Source: Anaerolineae bacterium (GTDB lineage Bacteria > Chloroflexota > Anaerolineae > Aggregatilineales > Phototrophicaceae). From it: a stretch of DNA of 40,307 nucleotides. This document shows positions 1 through 11,034 of this stretch, one piece after another; positions within the stretch are counted from its first letter, which is position 1, and every line of letters begins with the position of its first letter. Under the pieces are notes generated by a model, which worked only from the letters and a program-made list of their open reading frames with translations, made no database searches and had not been told where the DNA came from. The DNA is taken from NCBI GenBank assembly GCA_022824465.1, contig JAJDZV010000002.1, positions 84,192 through 124,498 of the forward strand, given 5' to 3'. A program made the translations under genes and the position numbers.

Positions 1-1
1 G

Positions 2-1066
2 CATCTCAACGCCATTAGCGCGCTGCTGGATTCGCTCGCCAATCCCGATGACCGCGGCGCGACGCCCTGGGATCAGCGCGCCTGGGTCCATGTCCAAAGC
101 GCGATAGAAGTAGCTTGTTACGATCTGATGGGGAAATCCGTCGGTCGTCCCGTTGTCGATCTGCTTGGCGGACCGGCGCGCGATCAGGTCCCTTTCGCCG
201 CTTATCTCTTCTACAAATATAAGGGCGCGGGCGGCGAATTTGGCTTTGGGCACGACGAGAGCGCTAGTGGCTGGACGGCCGCGCGTCAGGAAGCGGCGCT
301 CGATCCGGCCGGCATCGTGGCGCAGGCGCAGGCGATGGTGGCGCATTACGGCTTCAAGTCCATCAAGCTCAAGGGCGGCGCATTCGAGCCGCAAGTCGAG
401 GTCGATTCGATCCTGGCTCTGCGCCAAGCTTTCGGACCGGATATGCCCTTGCGGCTTGATCCCAACGCCATCTGGCGCGTCGACAGCGCTATCGCCGCCG
501 GGAAGCAGCTTGAAGGCGTGCTGGAGTATTACGAAGACCCGGTCCGCGGACAAGCAAACATGGCGACTGTCGCCCGCGCGCTTGATATCCCGCTGGCCAC
601 CAATATGTGCACCACGTCTTTCGCCGATTTGCCAGGCAGCATCACGCATCAATCGGAAGCGATCATTCTCTCCGATCATCACTTCTGGGGCGGCTTCCGC
701 GCTTCGCTGGATTTGGCGCGTTTCTGCGCAGTCTTCGACCGCGGCTTATCCATGCACTCCAATAGTCACCTCGGCATATCGCTGGCGGCGATGGTCCAAC
801 TGGCGGCGGCTGTGCCCAACCTGACTTACGACTGCGACACGCATTATCCATGGCAAGACGGGCATGATCTGCTTGTCGAGCCGCTGCGATTCGAGGATGG
901 CGCTGTTGCCCTGCCTGGAGCGCCCGGCTTGGGCATTGAAGTAGACCGCGACAAGCTGGCGCAGTTGGGCGCGAATTATGCGGCTTGCGGCTTGACCGAG
1001 CGCGATGACGAAACGGAGATGCAGAAGTTGCAGCCCGGCTGGTCCTTCCAGGCGACGCGCTGGTAA
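2..1066 (+). CDS. Enolase-superfamily acid-sugar dehydratase, glucarate dehydratase-like (5' end outside window)
   Basis: The reading frame is open to the window edge, so the gene begins upstream; the first in-window ATG (128) lies inside the protein because the codons before it continue the family's fold. Seen: the KxK base motif in SIKLKGG (nt ~359-379), a metal-binding aspartate in LRLDPNAIW, a second acidic ligand in YYEDP, ATNM, and the catalytic histidine in MHSNSHLGISLA. This motif set and the C-terminal NLTYDCDTHYPWQ region fit the glucarate dehydratase subgroup, which removes water from acid sugars by proton abstraction alpha to a carboxylate using Mg2+. The exact substrate (glucarate, galactarate or another acid sugar) cannot be read from sequence. 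The lyase downstream could act on its product, but 554 bp separate them, so co-transcription is uncertain. Confidence 0.85.
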   Translation, partial: HLNAISALLDSLANPDDRGATPWDQRAWVHVQSAIEVACYDLMGKSVGRPVVDLLGGPARDQVPFAAYLFYKYKGAGGEFGFGHDESASGWTAARQEAALDPAGIVAQAQAMVAHYGFKSIKLKGGAFEPQVEVDSILALRQAFGPDMPLRLDPNAIWRVDSAIAAGKQLEGVLEYYEDPVRGQANMATVARALDIPLATNMCTTSFADLPGSITHQSEAIILSDHHFWGGFRASLDLARFCAVFDRGLSMHSNSHLGISLAAMVQLAAAVPNLTYDCDTHYPWQDGHDLLVEPLRFEDGAVALPGAPGLGIEVDRDKLAQLGANYAACGLTERDDETEMQKLQPGWSFQATRW

Positions 1067-1289
1067 GCGATTCTCGTGATTGCGGCCTCCCTGCATTCGA
1101 GCGTCGGCGATGACCGCGCACGTAGGATCTGCGCCTATTGCATTAGCAATGCGCGACCATTTAGTCGCCTTTGACAAGCCGATATGTGCTAGGCTCGTTT
1201 CATGGACTTGCAACCGCACTTGCGGCGCCCGCCGCGTCCGCGCTCATGGCTACGTCCGAATCAACGGAATTCGGCGAAAGAGTCTCACT

Positions 1290-1310
1290 ATATTGATACT
1301 GTATCGATAT
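1290..1310. promoter_or_regulatory. 21-bp near-perfect palindrome, operator candidate in a 554-bp gap
   Basis: The arms ATATTGATAC and GTATCGATAT flank a single central base and pair at 9 of 10 positions; the inner GATAC-T-GTATC is perfect. It lies 310 bp upstream of the lyase start. The rest of the gap (1067-1620) shows no convincing gene; a TTGACA hexamer at 1171-1176 has no good -10 partner. A SorC/DeoR-type regulator is encoded nearby (2594-3547), and this AT-rich dyad in a GC-rich region is the most operator-like site around it. The link to that regulator is inference. Confidence 0.4.
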
Positions 1311-1620
1311 CACTCTCGATTCTACTAGCGATTCGTCATCCTCTGTCCCGACTGAGGCCAACCTATGAGTAGCCAAATGACCGCCTCTAGCTTGCGAATG
1401 ATGATAAGAAAGGCTGAGTCTTTGCCTGATGCTCGTCTGATTCGCCGCCGACCAATCGAGAGATACAGATTGCCAGATTGCCGGAAAAAAACATTTACTC
1501 GCCGCGGGCTTCATGTGTCGACCACAGGGTAGACTGCCCATTGACGGTTTCGCGCTGCTGACCCGGCGCGCCGTCCGCAATTCACAGATTAAAGCGAATC
1601 CAGGAGGCTGAAACGCCAGC

Positions 1621-2562
1621 ATGTTTATCGAAACGCCTGAACTCCTCAACGCCCTCGATAGCGTTATCAGCATCCCGCTCATCCCCTTCGCTGGATCGCG
1701 CATTGACTACGCCGGGCACGGCAAGAATATCGACTACCTCATGCGCAACAACAATCTGCGCGGCGGACGTCCACGCGTCGTCTCAATCGCCGGCACCAGC
1801 CTCATCCACCACATCGGCTACGCTGACCAGGTCAAGCTGCTGGATATCGCCGGTCAGCGCATGAACGGGCAGGGCGTCTTGATGGCGGCGATCGCGCCCA
1901 ACCCACTGCCGGAGGCGGCCGCTTTGCTCGCGCAACTGGCCGCGCTGCCGCGCCCGCCCGATGTGGTTTTGATCATGCCCCTCAGCGGCACCTATGGACC
2001 CGTCGGTTTGTACGAAACATTTATGCAATTCGCCGAGGAAGAGGCGCAACGGCACGGAGCGCGCTTCCTCTATTATTATCGGCGTCCGCGCGACCGCGAG
2101 CAGATCATACGGCTGATACAAGATTCGCCCCATGTCATTGGCGTCAAAATCGGCACGAGCGAAGATGACGTCCAGCCCTTCGTCGACGCGCTGGATGAGA
2201 GCAAGATCGTCATATGGGGTATCGGCGATCGCTCGACCGCGGCCGCGGAGATGGGCGCGCGCGGTCATACCTCGGGCATCAACATCGTCGTCGCCCGGGC
2301 TTCGGACGAGATCAACAACGCTCAGCGCCGCCGCGACTACGAAGCGGCCCGGCAGATAGAAAACGAAATCTCGCCGCTGGAAGACATCCGCTTCATGGAG
2401 GAACGGGCATACAATTATTCAGCTGTGATGGAGGCGATCAATTGCTCCGGCTTCAATGACGTGGTTGGCGGCAGCGGCGGGCCTTTCAATCCGCGCGTCC
2501 CGCCCCATATCGCCCGCAAGATCGAGCGCATCATGGCGAGTCTCGAGCATTATCATTTCTAA
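1621..2562 (+). CDS. Dihydrodipicolinate synthase / N-acetylneuraminate lyase family protein
   Basis: A 313-aa TIM-barrel Schiff-base aldolase/lyase of the usual family length. Seen: the Schiff-base lysine in GVKIGTSEDD (K176), a tyrosine cluster in FLYYYRRP (~150-156) where the family's YN.P tyrosine sits, and AGTSLIHH (~57-64) where DHDPS has GTTGE. Loss of the canonical GTTGE and YNxP sequences argues against a housekeeping DapA. Known for the family: 2-oxoacid-forming aldol cleavage, or dehydration/decarboxylation as in 5-dehydro-4-deoxyglucarate dehydratase. With a glucarate-dehydratase-like gene upstream, catabolism of a keto-deoxy acid sugar is a reasonable inference. The start is ATG 1621; an AGGAGG lies at 1602-1607, 13 nt away, a rather long spacing. 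Confidence 0.85.
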   Translation: MFIETPELLNALDSVISIPLIPFAGSRIDYAGHGKNIDYLMRNNNLRGGRPRVVSIAGTSLIHHIGYADQVKLLDIAGQRMNGQGVLMAAIAPNPLPEAAALLAQLAALPRPPDVVLIMPLSGTYGPVGLYETFMQFAEEEAQRHGARFLYYYRRPRDREQIIRLIQDSPHVIGVKIGTSEDDVQPFVDALDESKIVIWGIGDRSTAAAEMGARGHTSGINIVVARASDEINNAQRRRDYEAARQIENEISPLEDIRFMEERAYNYSAVMEAINCSGFNDVVGGSGGPFNPRVPPHIARKIERIMASLEHYHF

Positions 2563-2595
2563 AGGCTGGCTGCTGGCGCCCAGGAGACCAGCTTT
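2561..2595. terminator. Possible bidirectional terminator between convergent genes
   Basis: The 31-bp gap between two converging stop codons contains AAAGGCTGG paired (one bulge) with CCAGCTTT, and an inner CTGG-CGC-CCAG dyad. The flanking A and T runs are short, so termination strength is doubtful. Confidence 0.3.
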
Positions 2596-3547
2596 ACGAA
2601 GCGCCATTGAGCATGCCTTCGGCGGTGCGCTCATCGGTGCAGAGGCTGTTGATCGCGCCGGAGCGCAGCGCGCCGACAATGGCGGCCGCTTTGTCGACGC
2701 CGGCGGCGACAGCGATGGTTTGCGGCACGGCGCTCAACTCGTCCAGCGTCACGCCGATTATGCGCTCATTCAGCGCGCAAGGGACGAGCCTGCCAGCGCC
2801 ATCGAAGATCTGCCAAGCCATATCGCCGATCGCGCCAGCCTCGCGATATGCCTGCAAGTCGCGCGATTCGGCCACACCGGCGCGCAGGAAGCCGGATGTC
2901 TGCGGATGGAGATCGCCGATGCCGACCAGGGCGATATCAGCGCGGCGCACTTGCTCCAGGCTTCGCGCCACGACCGCCTGCTCGCGGATGACGGCGGCGG
3001 CGCGGGCATCGTCCGCCAGCAGCGGACACGACAAGTAGAGCGCTTCCCCGCCCAGCTTCTGAGCCAACTGACGGGTCAAGGCGGAACTGTCGAATTCCTT
3101 GAGGGCATGGGAGAGGCTGCCGGTGGCTTGCAAGACTTTGACATTCGCCTGAAAGTCCAGGCGGATGGCGTTGATGACTTCGTAGGTCGTGCTGCCGAAA
3201 CAGATGGACAGGCTCGATCCGTCGGCCAGCTGCGCCTCGAGATAACGGGCGGCCAACTGGGCGACTTGGCGCAGCAGCAAAGCGGAATCAGCCGCGCCGC
3301 TAGCCAAGACCAGCGCCTCATCCAAGCCGAAGCGCTCCATGAGTTGCGATTCGACATTGGGCGAGCGTTTGATATGCCAGTCGATGAGGATGCGCACAAC
3401 CTGCGTTTCCCGCGCTTGCTTGAGCAGCCGGTAGATTTTGACGCGCGAGAGATCCAGGGCGGCGGCGATTTCGTTCTGCGTCATCTCCCGCTCGTAGTAC
3501 ATCGAGGCGACCTTCGCCAGCAGTTCGTGCTGCGCGCTGTCGATCAC
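2594..3547 (-). CDS. SorC/DeoR-family sugar-binding transcriptional regulator
   Basis: A 317-aa protein. Residues ~5-50 form a helix-turn-helix (YYEREMTQNEIAAALDLSR, then VKIYRLLKQARE) typical of SorC/DeoR regulators. The remainder matches their phosphosugar-isomerase-like effector domain, with segments such as ICFGSTTYEVINAI, GVGDLHPQTSGFL-like GIGDLHP, and C-terminal TDERTAEGML. Such proteins bind a sugar phosphate and switch a catabolic operon. The start is GTG 3547, only 2 nt after the stop of the E1 gene, so it is probably translated by coupling as the last gene of the E2-E1-regulator operon. Its targets may include that operon and the acid-sugar genes it converges with; the palindrome at 1290-1310 is a candidate site. 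Confidence 0.88.
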   Translation of the reverse strand: MIDSAQHELLAKVASMYYEREMTQNEIAAALDLSRVKIYRLLKQARETQVVRILIDWHIKRSPNVESQLMERFGLDEALVLASGAADSALLLRQVAQLAARYLEAQLADGSSLSICFGSTTYEVINAIRLDFQANVKVLQATGSLSHALKEFDSSALTRQLAQKLGGEALYLSCPLLADDARAAAVIREQAVVARSLEQVRRADIALVGIGDLHPQTSGFLRAGVAESRDLQAYREAGAIGDMAWQIFDGAGRLVPCALNERIIGVTLDELSAVPQTIAVAAGVDKAAAIVGALRSGAINSLCTDERTAEGMLNGAS

Positions 3548-3549
3548 GC

Positions 3550-6012
<2,463 letters not shown>

Positions 6013-6022
6013 GGCTTTACCT

Positions 6023-6065
6023 CCATCCCCTAGCCCCTTCCCCCAAAATGAGGGAAGGGGAATGG
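6023..6065. repeat. G/C-armed palindromic repeat (family A), copy 1
   Basis: CCCCTTCCC (6034-6042) and GGGAAGGGG (6052-6060) form a perfect 9-bp stem with a 9-nt loop, preceded on the + strand by CCATCCCCTAG. It lies between E2 and E1. Read on the coding (minus) strand, its G-rich end abuts the GGAGGT that serves the E1 start. Other copies are at 7040, 15583, 17485, 32749, 33959 and 36936. Confidence 0.85.
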
Positions 6066-6088
6066 AGTTCGCTGCAAATCTTTGATCT

Positions 6089-7426
6089 TCAAATCATCGC
6101 CAGTAAGTCTATTTCCTTAAGATTGACCGCCAGTTGTTGCAGGAAGCGGGCGGCTGGCGCGCCATCGACGATCTGATGGTTGATAGTCAGCGAGAGCCCG
6201 ATGTGGGGGATGAACTCCACGTTATCCCCTGCTTGCACCGGCTTTAGGTTTATGCTGCCGATACCAAGGATAGCGACCTGCGGCGGGTTCAGCACCGGCG
6301 TGAAACTTTCGATGCCGAGGGCGCCCAGGTTGCTGACAGTGAAGCTGCCGCCGCTCAGTTCCGCCGGTTTTGCGCGGCCGGCGCGGCAGGCCTCCGCCAG
6401 GCGTTTTGCCTCGGCCGAAAGCTGTTTCAGCGTCAATGTTTCGGCGTTCCTGATCACCGGGACGAGCAAGCCTCGATCGGTATCGACAGCTGTGGCGAGG
6501 TGGACCGCCGTGTGTTGGGTGATGATGTCGTCTTCGAATAGCGCATTGAGCGCGGGAAAGGCGGGCAGCGTCCGCGCGCTAGCGAAGAGCAGCAGGTCGT
6601 TGATAGTGACTTCGCGCAAGCCGAGCGATTCGTCGCTTTCTTTCAGTCGTTTGCGCAGAGCTTGCAGAGCGCGCGCATCGGCTGATGCGTTCAGGGTCAG
6701 TTGGGCGGTGGTCTGAAGCGATTCGAGCATGCGCGCAGCAATGGTCTTGCGTATGCCCTTCAGCGGGATCGCTTTGACCGCCGGCGCAGTGTCAGCCGGT
6801 ACGAGATCCGCCTTGCGCACCCGGGGGCTCGCCCGCCGCTCCTCCGCCAGCTTGAACTCGCCACTGTCGAGCATGGCTTGGGCGACCGGGGTGACCTTGA
6901 CGCGCTCGCCCAACGCGGCCTCGATATCGCGCTCGATGATGCGCCCGTCCGGTCCGCTGCCCCGAAGGGCTTCGTAGTCGACGCCCTTGCGCCGCGCCAG
7001 GTTCAGCGCGCGAGGGGAAATGGCGACATCGTCTGTCGACCCCACTCCCCGGCCCCCTCCCCGACGAGTCAGGGAGGTGGGGAGGGCCGCGGCATCCGGG
7101 ATTTGAATCTTCTCAGCATCATGGTCTAGGGCGAGGTCTTCGGAACAAGCTGCCGCTTGGCCCCCAGTGAACTCGGCGATGGATTCACCGGCTTGGCCGA
7201 CCACGGCGATATTGTTCATGACCGGGACTTCGTCGCCCGCTTGGCAGAGTTGCGCCAGCAAGACGCCGGCGGCTGTGCTTTCGATTTCGAGCGTGGCTTT
7301 GTCGGTTTCGATCTCGCAGAGCAGATCGCCAAGCTCAACGTGGTCGCCGACCGCAACATGCCAAGCCAGGAGGATGGCGCTTTCGACAGTGTTGCCCAGT
7401 CTGGGCAGGATGATGGCTTCGGCCAT
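6089..7426 (-). CDS. Lipoyl-dependent dihydrolipoyl acyltransferase (E2) of a 2-oxoacid dehydrogenase complex
   Basis: 445 aa from ATG 7426, chosen because [15 protein letters not shown] begins the lipoyl domain exactly; a longer frame to 7474 adds a non-conserved leader. Domains: lipoyl (1-80, lipoyl-lysine K43 in [10 protein letters not shown]), a linker, a peripheral subunit-binding domain ([20 protein letters not shown], then [13 protein letters not shown]), and the catalytic core (~225-445) ending in the HxxxDG active site [13 protein letters not shown]. It takes the acyl group from E1 and passes it to CoA. The linker contains [17 protein letters not shown], encoded by a palindromic repeat copy (7040-7088) that has entered the gene in frame. 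The upstream Shine-Dalgarno is weak. Confidence 0.9.
   Translation of the reverse strand: MAEAIILPRLGNTVESAILLAWHVAVGDHVELGDLLCEIETDKATLEIESTAAGVLLAQLCQAGDEVPVMNNIAVVGQAGESIAEFTGGQAAACSEDLALDHDAEKIQIPDAAALPTSLTRRGGGRGVGSTDDVAISPRALNLARRKGVDYEALRGSGPDGRIIERDIEAALGERVKVTPVAQAMLDSGEFKLAEERRASPRVRKADLVPADTAPAVKAIPLKGIRKTIAARMLESLQTTAQLTLNASADARALQALRKRLKESDESLGLREVTINDLLLFASARTLPAFPALNALFEDDIITQHTAVHLATAVDTDRGLLVPVIRNAETLTLKQLSAEAKRLAEACRAGRAKPAELSGGSFTVSNLGALGIESFTPVLNPPQVAILGIGSINLKPVQAGDNVEFIPHIGLSLTINHQIVDGAPAARFLQQLAVNLKEIDLLAMI
7040..7088. repeat. Family A palindromic repeat inside the E2 gene
   Basis: On the + strand: CCCCACTCCCCGGCCCCCTC followed by a short loop and AGGGAGGTGGGGAGGG, the same architecture as the intergenic copies. 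It encodes about 16 residues of the flexible linker between the lipoyl and subunit-binding domains, where an insertion can be tolerated. Confidence 0.75.
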
Positions 7427-7513
7427 AAATCGCGTCCGACGATGCGAGTGTGCAATTGCCCGGCATTGGAACAATTACACATATGCTATCGCTCGGCGAG
7501 GCGGTTGTCAAGT

Positions 7514-7849
7514 GGACGAGCCACTGGCTCTCCCGTACGAAGGGTATGCGGCTGGATCAATTGGCGGGCGTGGCGTGGGTCGTGAAGACATGGACAGCAG
7601 AGAAATCTACCTCACCCCCCGGGGCCTCTCTCCGAATCATCGGCTGAGGACAGGGCGGGTTTGTCGCACAGTCATTGTTGGCGGTAGAGATGGCAGTTTG
7701 CGGGCGAGCCACTGGCTCGCCCCTACAGAATTCGTCAGATTTTAACGTACGAAGATTGGCGCGTTGCGTCAAATCCGGTCGACGCATTTGCGTGCGGCAT
7801 CTATGCTCGCGTGGTTTCCAGCCCGGAGGAATCATCGGAGAGGGGGAGC
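7514..7849. repeat. Long direct repeat, copy 1 (~336 bp)
   Basis: It starts at GGACGAGCCACTGGCTC and ends at GGAGAGGGGGAGC, and matches 7969-8303 over its whole length with scattered substitutions and one single-base length difference (CCCCCCGGGG against CCCCCCGGG). It contains a GGGCGAGCC-ACT-GGCTCGCCC family B palindrome at 7701-7729 and the dispersed motif GGCTGAGGACAGG at 7642-7654. No frame in it resembles a protein. The block 7427-8494 as a whole holds no gene. Confidence 0.9.
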
Positions 7850-7880
7850 GCCAGGAGAAGGCGATGGGACGAGTCGCCGG

Positions 7881-7916
7881 GTCGCGCAGGTCGCGTAGGT
7901 CGCGTAGGTCGCGTAG
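7881..7916. repeat. Four 9-bp tandem repeats (GTCGCGTAG)
   Basis: Units at 7881, 7890, 7899 and 7908; the first reads GTCGCGCAG. They sit in the 119-bp spacer between the two long direct repeats and run into GACACTGACCGCCGACACAG. A related GTCGCGTAGACACAGACCG string occurs near 17607, so this is a dispersed low-complexity element. Confidence 0.9.
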
Positions 7917-7968
7917 ACACTGACCGCCGACACAGACCGTCGCTCGCCTCTACAGATTTTCGTTTCGG

Positions 7969-8303
7969 GGACGAGCCACCGGCTCGCCCGCACGAAGGGT
8001 ATGCGGCTGGATCAATTGGCGGGGGTGGCGTGGGTCGTGAAGAAATGGACAGCGGGGAAATCTACCTCACCCCCCGGGCCTCTCTCCGAATCATCGGCTG
8101 AGGACAGGACGGGTTTGTCGCACAGTCATTGTTGGCCGTAGAGATGGAAGTTTGCGGGCGAGCCACTGGCTCGCCCCTACAGAATTCGTCAGATTTTAGC
8201 GTACGAAGATTGGCGCGTTGCGTCAAATCCGGTCGACGCATTTGCGTGCGGCATCAATGCTCGCGTGGTTTCCAGCCCGGAGGAATCATCGGAGAGGGGG
8301 AGC
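7969..8303. repeat. Long direct repeat, copy 2 (~335 bp)
   Basis: Second copy of 7514-7849, offset by 454-455 bp. It includes the family B palindrome at 8155-8183 and GGCTGAGGACAGGA at 8096-8109. Beyond it, 8304-8494 holds only a 7-bp AT-rich dyad (GAATAAT at 8362-8368, ATTATTC at 8375-8381) and no recognisable gene. Confidence 0.9.
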
Positions 8304-8494
8304 ACTACTGGAAGAATCAGGAGATTGCCGGTCGCCAAGTCTAGCGGGCGAGCAGACCCATGAATAATCTTCGTATTATTCCAGCTTCTTTGGCGTGAGA
8401 GTCTCTATCGCGGATAAGCCACAATGATTCGATGATTTTGGGGACAGCAAAAAGCGGGGGTCATTGTCATTGCTGTATTGGAATACCTAAGGCA

Positions 8495-9964
8495 TCAATC
8501 GGCGCGCGCCATCTGCTGGAATAGCGGCTTCAGCGCTTGGTAGGCGGCTAGGAAGTGCTGGTACTTGCGGTCGTAATGATGGCGGTGGAGGGGATCGGGC
8601 GACAGGATGATGGTCTGTGACGAGGGCGGGATGGCGTAAGATTCGCGCGCACCGAGAGTGACTTCCACCGACCGCAAGGCGCCGCGCAGCCCGGCGAATT
8701 CGGCCTCCGGCGGCAAATGAACGGGCGTGCCGATGATATCGGCGAAGAGTTGATTCCAGGCGGCGTTGCGCGCGCCGCCGCCGATAAGCGTAAGCTGGTC
8801 GGGCAGGGCTGGCGAGAGGGCGCTTAGTGTATGGCGATAGGCGAAGACGATGCCTTCCAGCAGCGCCCGCCAGAGGTCGGCGCGCTCCGTATTAGCTGCG
8901 ACGCCTATGAAGGCGCCGCGGGCGAAGGGGTCGTCGAAGGGGGCGCGCTCGCCATGCAGGTAAGGCAGGAATATCAAATTGCTCGGCGGGCGGCTCAGCG
9001 CTTCATTGATGAGCTGGTCGTGGCTGAAAGGGTTGAAGACGCTCTGCAGCCAATCGATGTTGCCGGCGCTTGTCATCATCGGCGCGACCTGGATGAAGCG
9101 ACCCGGTTTGGGATGGGCCAAGGTGAGCACGCCAGCGGAAGCGTCGCCGATGATCCGCGCGCTGAAACCGACCCAGCCGCTCGTGCCGACGTAAGCATAG
9201 GCTGGACCGGGCTCGCCGCAGCCAGCGCCAATGGTGGCGGCGCCCGCATCGCCCGGCGCAAGATAAACGGGCGCGCCCGGCCGCAAGCCCAAGGCTTTGG
9301 CAGCGGTCGCGGTCAAGCAGCCAACATTCGCGCCGCCGCGGAGGACGGGCGTCATAAGGGATGGGAGCCAGCCGAGTTGCATGCGCTCGAGCAGGGCTGC
9401 ATCGAGGGGCCGGTGGGCCGCCAGATTCCAGAGCCCGGTGGTTGAGGCGGTCGTGGCGTCGGAATGGAAGCGGCCGGTCATGCGCGCGGCGATGAAATCG
9501 GCCCCGCCGAGCAGCAGATGCGCCGCTTCCCGCAAGCGTTCCGGCTCGTGTTCGCGCAGCCAGCTCAGCTTGGCCAACAAGCTGCCGGCCGATTGTTCCA
9601 GGCCGGTAATCGCCGCCAGTTCCGCCGGGCTGACCCGCTGATGGATGGCTTCGATCTGCGCGGTGGCGCGGGTATCGCTGTAGAGGATGACCGGTCGGAT
9701 TGGCGCGCCGTCGCCGTCGAGCAAGACGACATCCTGCATCTGTCCGGTCAGCGCGATGCCGGCCAGCTCGCCAGCGCCCTTCAACGCGCGGCAGACCTGC
9801 TTGACCGCGCCCCACCAGTCATTGGCGTCTTGCTCGGCAATGCCGCCGGTGGCGTAGCGCGTCTCGTAGGCAGCGGAGGCGGATTGGAGCAATTCGCCGT
9901 CTTCAAACAGCGCGGCTTTGGCGCTGCCGCTGCCGACATCGATTGCCAGCCAGGGCGCGGGCAT
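8495..9964 (-). CDS. FGGY-family carbohydrate kinase, xylulokinase-like
   Basis: 489 aa, the normal length for this family. Seen: the N-terminal phosphate-binding loop in LAIDVGSGSAKAALF, ALTGQMQDVVLLD, the APGDAGAATIGAG segment carrying the likely catalytic aspartate, HGERAPFDDPFARGAFIGV, and the C-terminal nucleotide-binding LIGGGARNAAWNQLFADI. It should phosphorylate a pentulose or related sugar with ATP in the cytoplasm. The start is ATG 9964, overlapping the permease stop as TGATG; a TTG one codon earlier is possible. As last gene of the CUT2 transporter operon it most likely traps the imported sugar; xylulose is a guess from the closest motifs. Confidence 0.87.
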   Translation of the reverse strand: MPAPWLAIDVGSGSAKAALFEDGELLQSASAAYETRYATGGIAEQDANDWWGAVKQVCRALKGAGELAGIALTGQMQDVVLLDGDGAPIRPVILYSDTRATAQIEAIHQRVSPAELAAITGLEQSAGSLLAKLSWLREHEPERLREAAHLLLGGADFIAARMTGRFHSDATTASTTGLWNLAAHRPLDAALLERMQLGWLPSLMTPVLRGGANVGCLTATAAKALGLRPGAPVYLAPGDAGAATIGAGCGEPGPAYAYVGTSGWVGFSARIIGDASAGVLTLAHPKPGRFIQVAPMMTSAGNIDWLQSVFNPFSHDQLINEALSRPPSNLIFLPYLHGERAPFDDPFARGAFIGVAANTERADLWRALLEGIVFAYRHTLSALSPALPDQLTLIGGGARNAAWNQLFADIIGTPVHLPPEAEFAGLRGALRSVEVTLGARESYAIPPSSQTIILSPDPLHRHHYDRKYQHFLAAYQALKPLFQQMARAD

Positions 9965-11025
9965 CAACTTGAATCCGCCGGTGACTGTCTGAAGAGGCGG
10001 CGCAGCCAGCGCCCGAAGTGACCTTGCTGTTGCGACAGGCTGCTTAGGGTCACCGCCAGAATGATGATGACGCCGGTGGAGATTTGCTGGATGTAGGTGT
10101 CGATCTGCATTTGCGTCAGTCCGTTAGCGAGCACACCGAGGATCAAGACGCCGATAAGGGTGCCGATGACGTTGGGCTGGCTCTCTTCGGACAGGGTCAT
10201 GCCCAGAAAGACGGCGGCGATCGCCTGCAGCATCAAGCCTTCGCCCTGGGTCGGATGGGCGGTCGACAGGCGGCTGAAGAGCATGAGCCCGGCGACGGCT
10301 GCGCCGAGGCCGCTGATGACAAAGCTGAGCAAGCGCAGCCGTCGGATGCGGATCCCGCCGAAGCGCGCCGCTTCCATATTGCCGCCGATGGCATAGAGGC
10401 GCCGACCGACGATGGTGAAGTTGAGGACAATGAAGACCAGAACCAAGGTGATGAAAGCCAGGATCGTCAAGTTGGGCAAGACCAAATCTGTTTCGCCGAT
10501 ACGCCCCAAGGCGATCGTGCCGCGGCCGAAGCTGGAAAACTCGGCCGGGATCGTCCGTCCGTAGATCGACGCGCCACCGCTGATGTAAAGCGCCAAGCCG
10601 CGAAACACGGTCAGCGTGCCCAAGGTGGCGACAAAAGCCGAGATGCCGACGGCCGCGACCAAGACGCCGTTGAGCAAGCCGCCGACCGCGCCGACCAGCA
10701 AGCCAAGCGTCACGGCCGAGGCGACCGATCCGCCGCTCTGAAAGGTCGTGCCGGCGACGATGCCGACCAGGCTGGCCATAGCGCCGACGCTGAGATCGAA
10801 GTCGCCGGTCACCATCACGATCGTCATGGCAAAGGCGACCACGCCCAGGATGCTCATTTGCCGCGAGATATTCACCCAGTTGGGGATGGTCATGAAGGTC
10901 TGCGGGCGCTGGATCCAGAAGAAGAGAACGATCAGAATAAAGCCGACCAGCGTCCCGTAACGGCGCAAGAAAGCCGTCAGCGAAAAGCGCGCTCGGGTTT
11001 CAGCAGCGGATGCGAATAGTTTCAT
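9964..11025 (-). CDS. Ribose/xylose-type ABC transporter permease
   Basis: A 353-aa polytopic membrane protein of the BPD_transp_2 fold, with about ten hydrophobic segments. Signature regions seen: VTGDFDLSVGAMASLVGIVAG (in parts), LGTLTVFRGLALYISGG, YAIGGNMEAARFGGIRIRR, and the C-terminal GVLANGLTQMQIDTYIQQ. It forms the membrane channel of a CUT2 importer with the ATPase encoded 9 nt upstream and the binding protein before that. The start is ATG 11025; the stop overlaps the kinase start by one base, which implies translational coupling. Confidence 0.93.
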   Translation of the reverse strand: MKLFASAAETRARFSLTAFLRRYGTLVGFILIVLFFWIQRPQTFMTIPNWVNISRQMSILGVVAFAMTIVMVTGDFDLSVGAMASLVGIVAGTTFQSGGSVASAVTLGLLVGAVGGLLNGVLVAAVGISAFVATLGTLTVFRGLALYISGGASIYGRTIPAEFSSFGRGTIALGRIGETDLVLPNLTILAFITLVLVFIVLNFTIVGRRLYAIGGNMEAARFGGIRIRRLRLLSFVISGLGAAVAGLMLFSRLSTAHPTQGEGLMLQAIAAVFLGMTLSEESQPNVIGTLIGVLILGVLANGLTQMQIDTYIQQISTGVIIILAVTLSSLSQQQGHFGRWLRRLFRQSPADSS

Positions 11026-11034
11026 GCGCCCAGT

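Noticed and set aside
7881..7916. Short tandem repeats as a possible CRISPR array
   Set aside because: The units are 9 bp and directly adjacent with no spacers, and no cas gene is present.
7427..8494. Small frames of 60-190 codons in the repeat block
   Set aside because: They are present in both repeat copies because of the duplication, cross palindromes, and have no protein-like composition or ribosome binding site.
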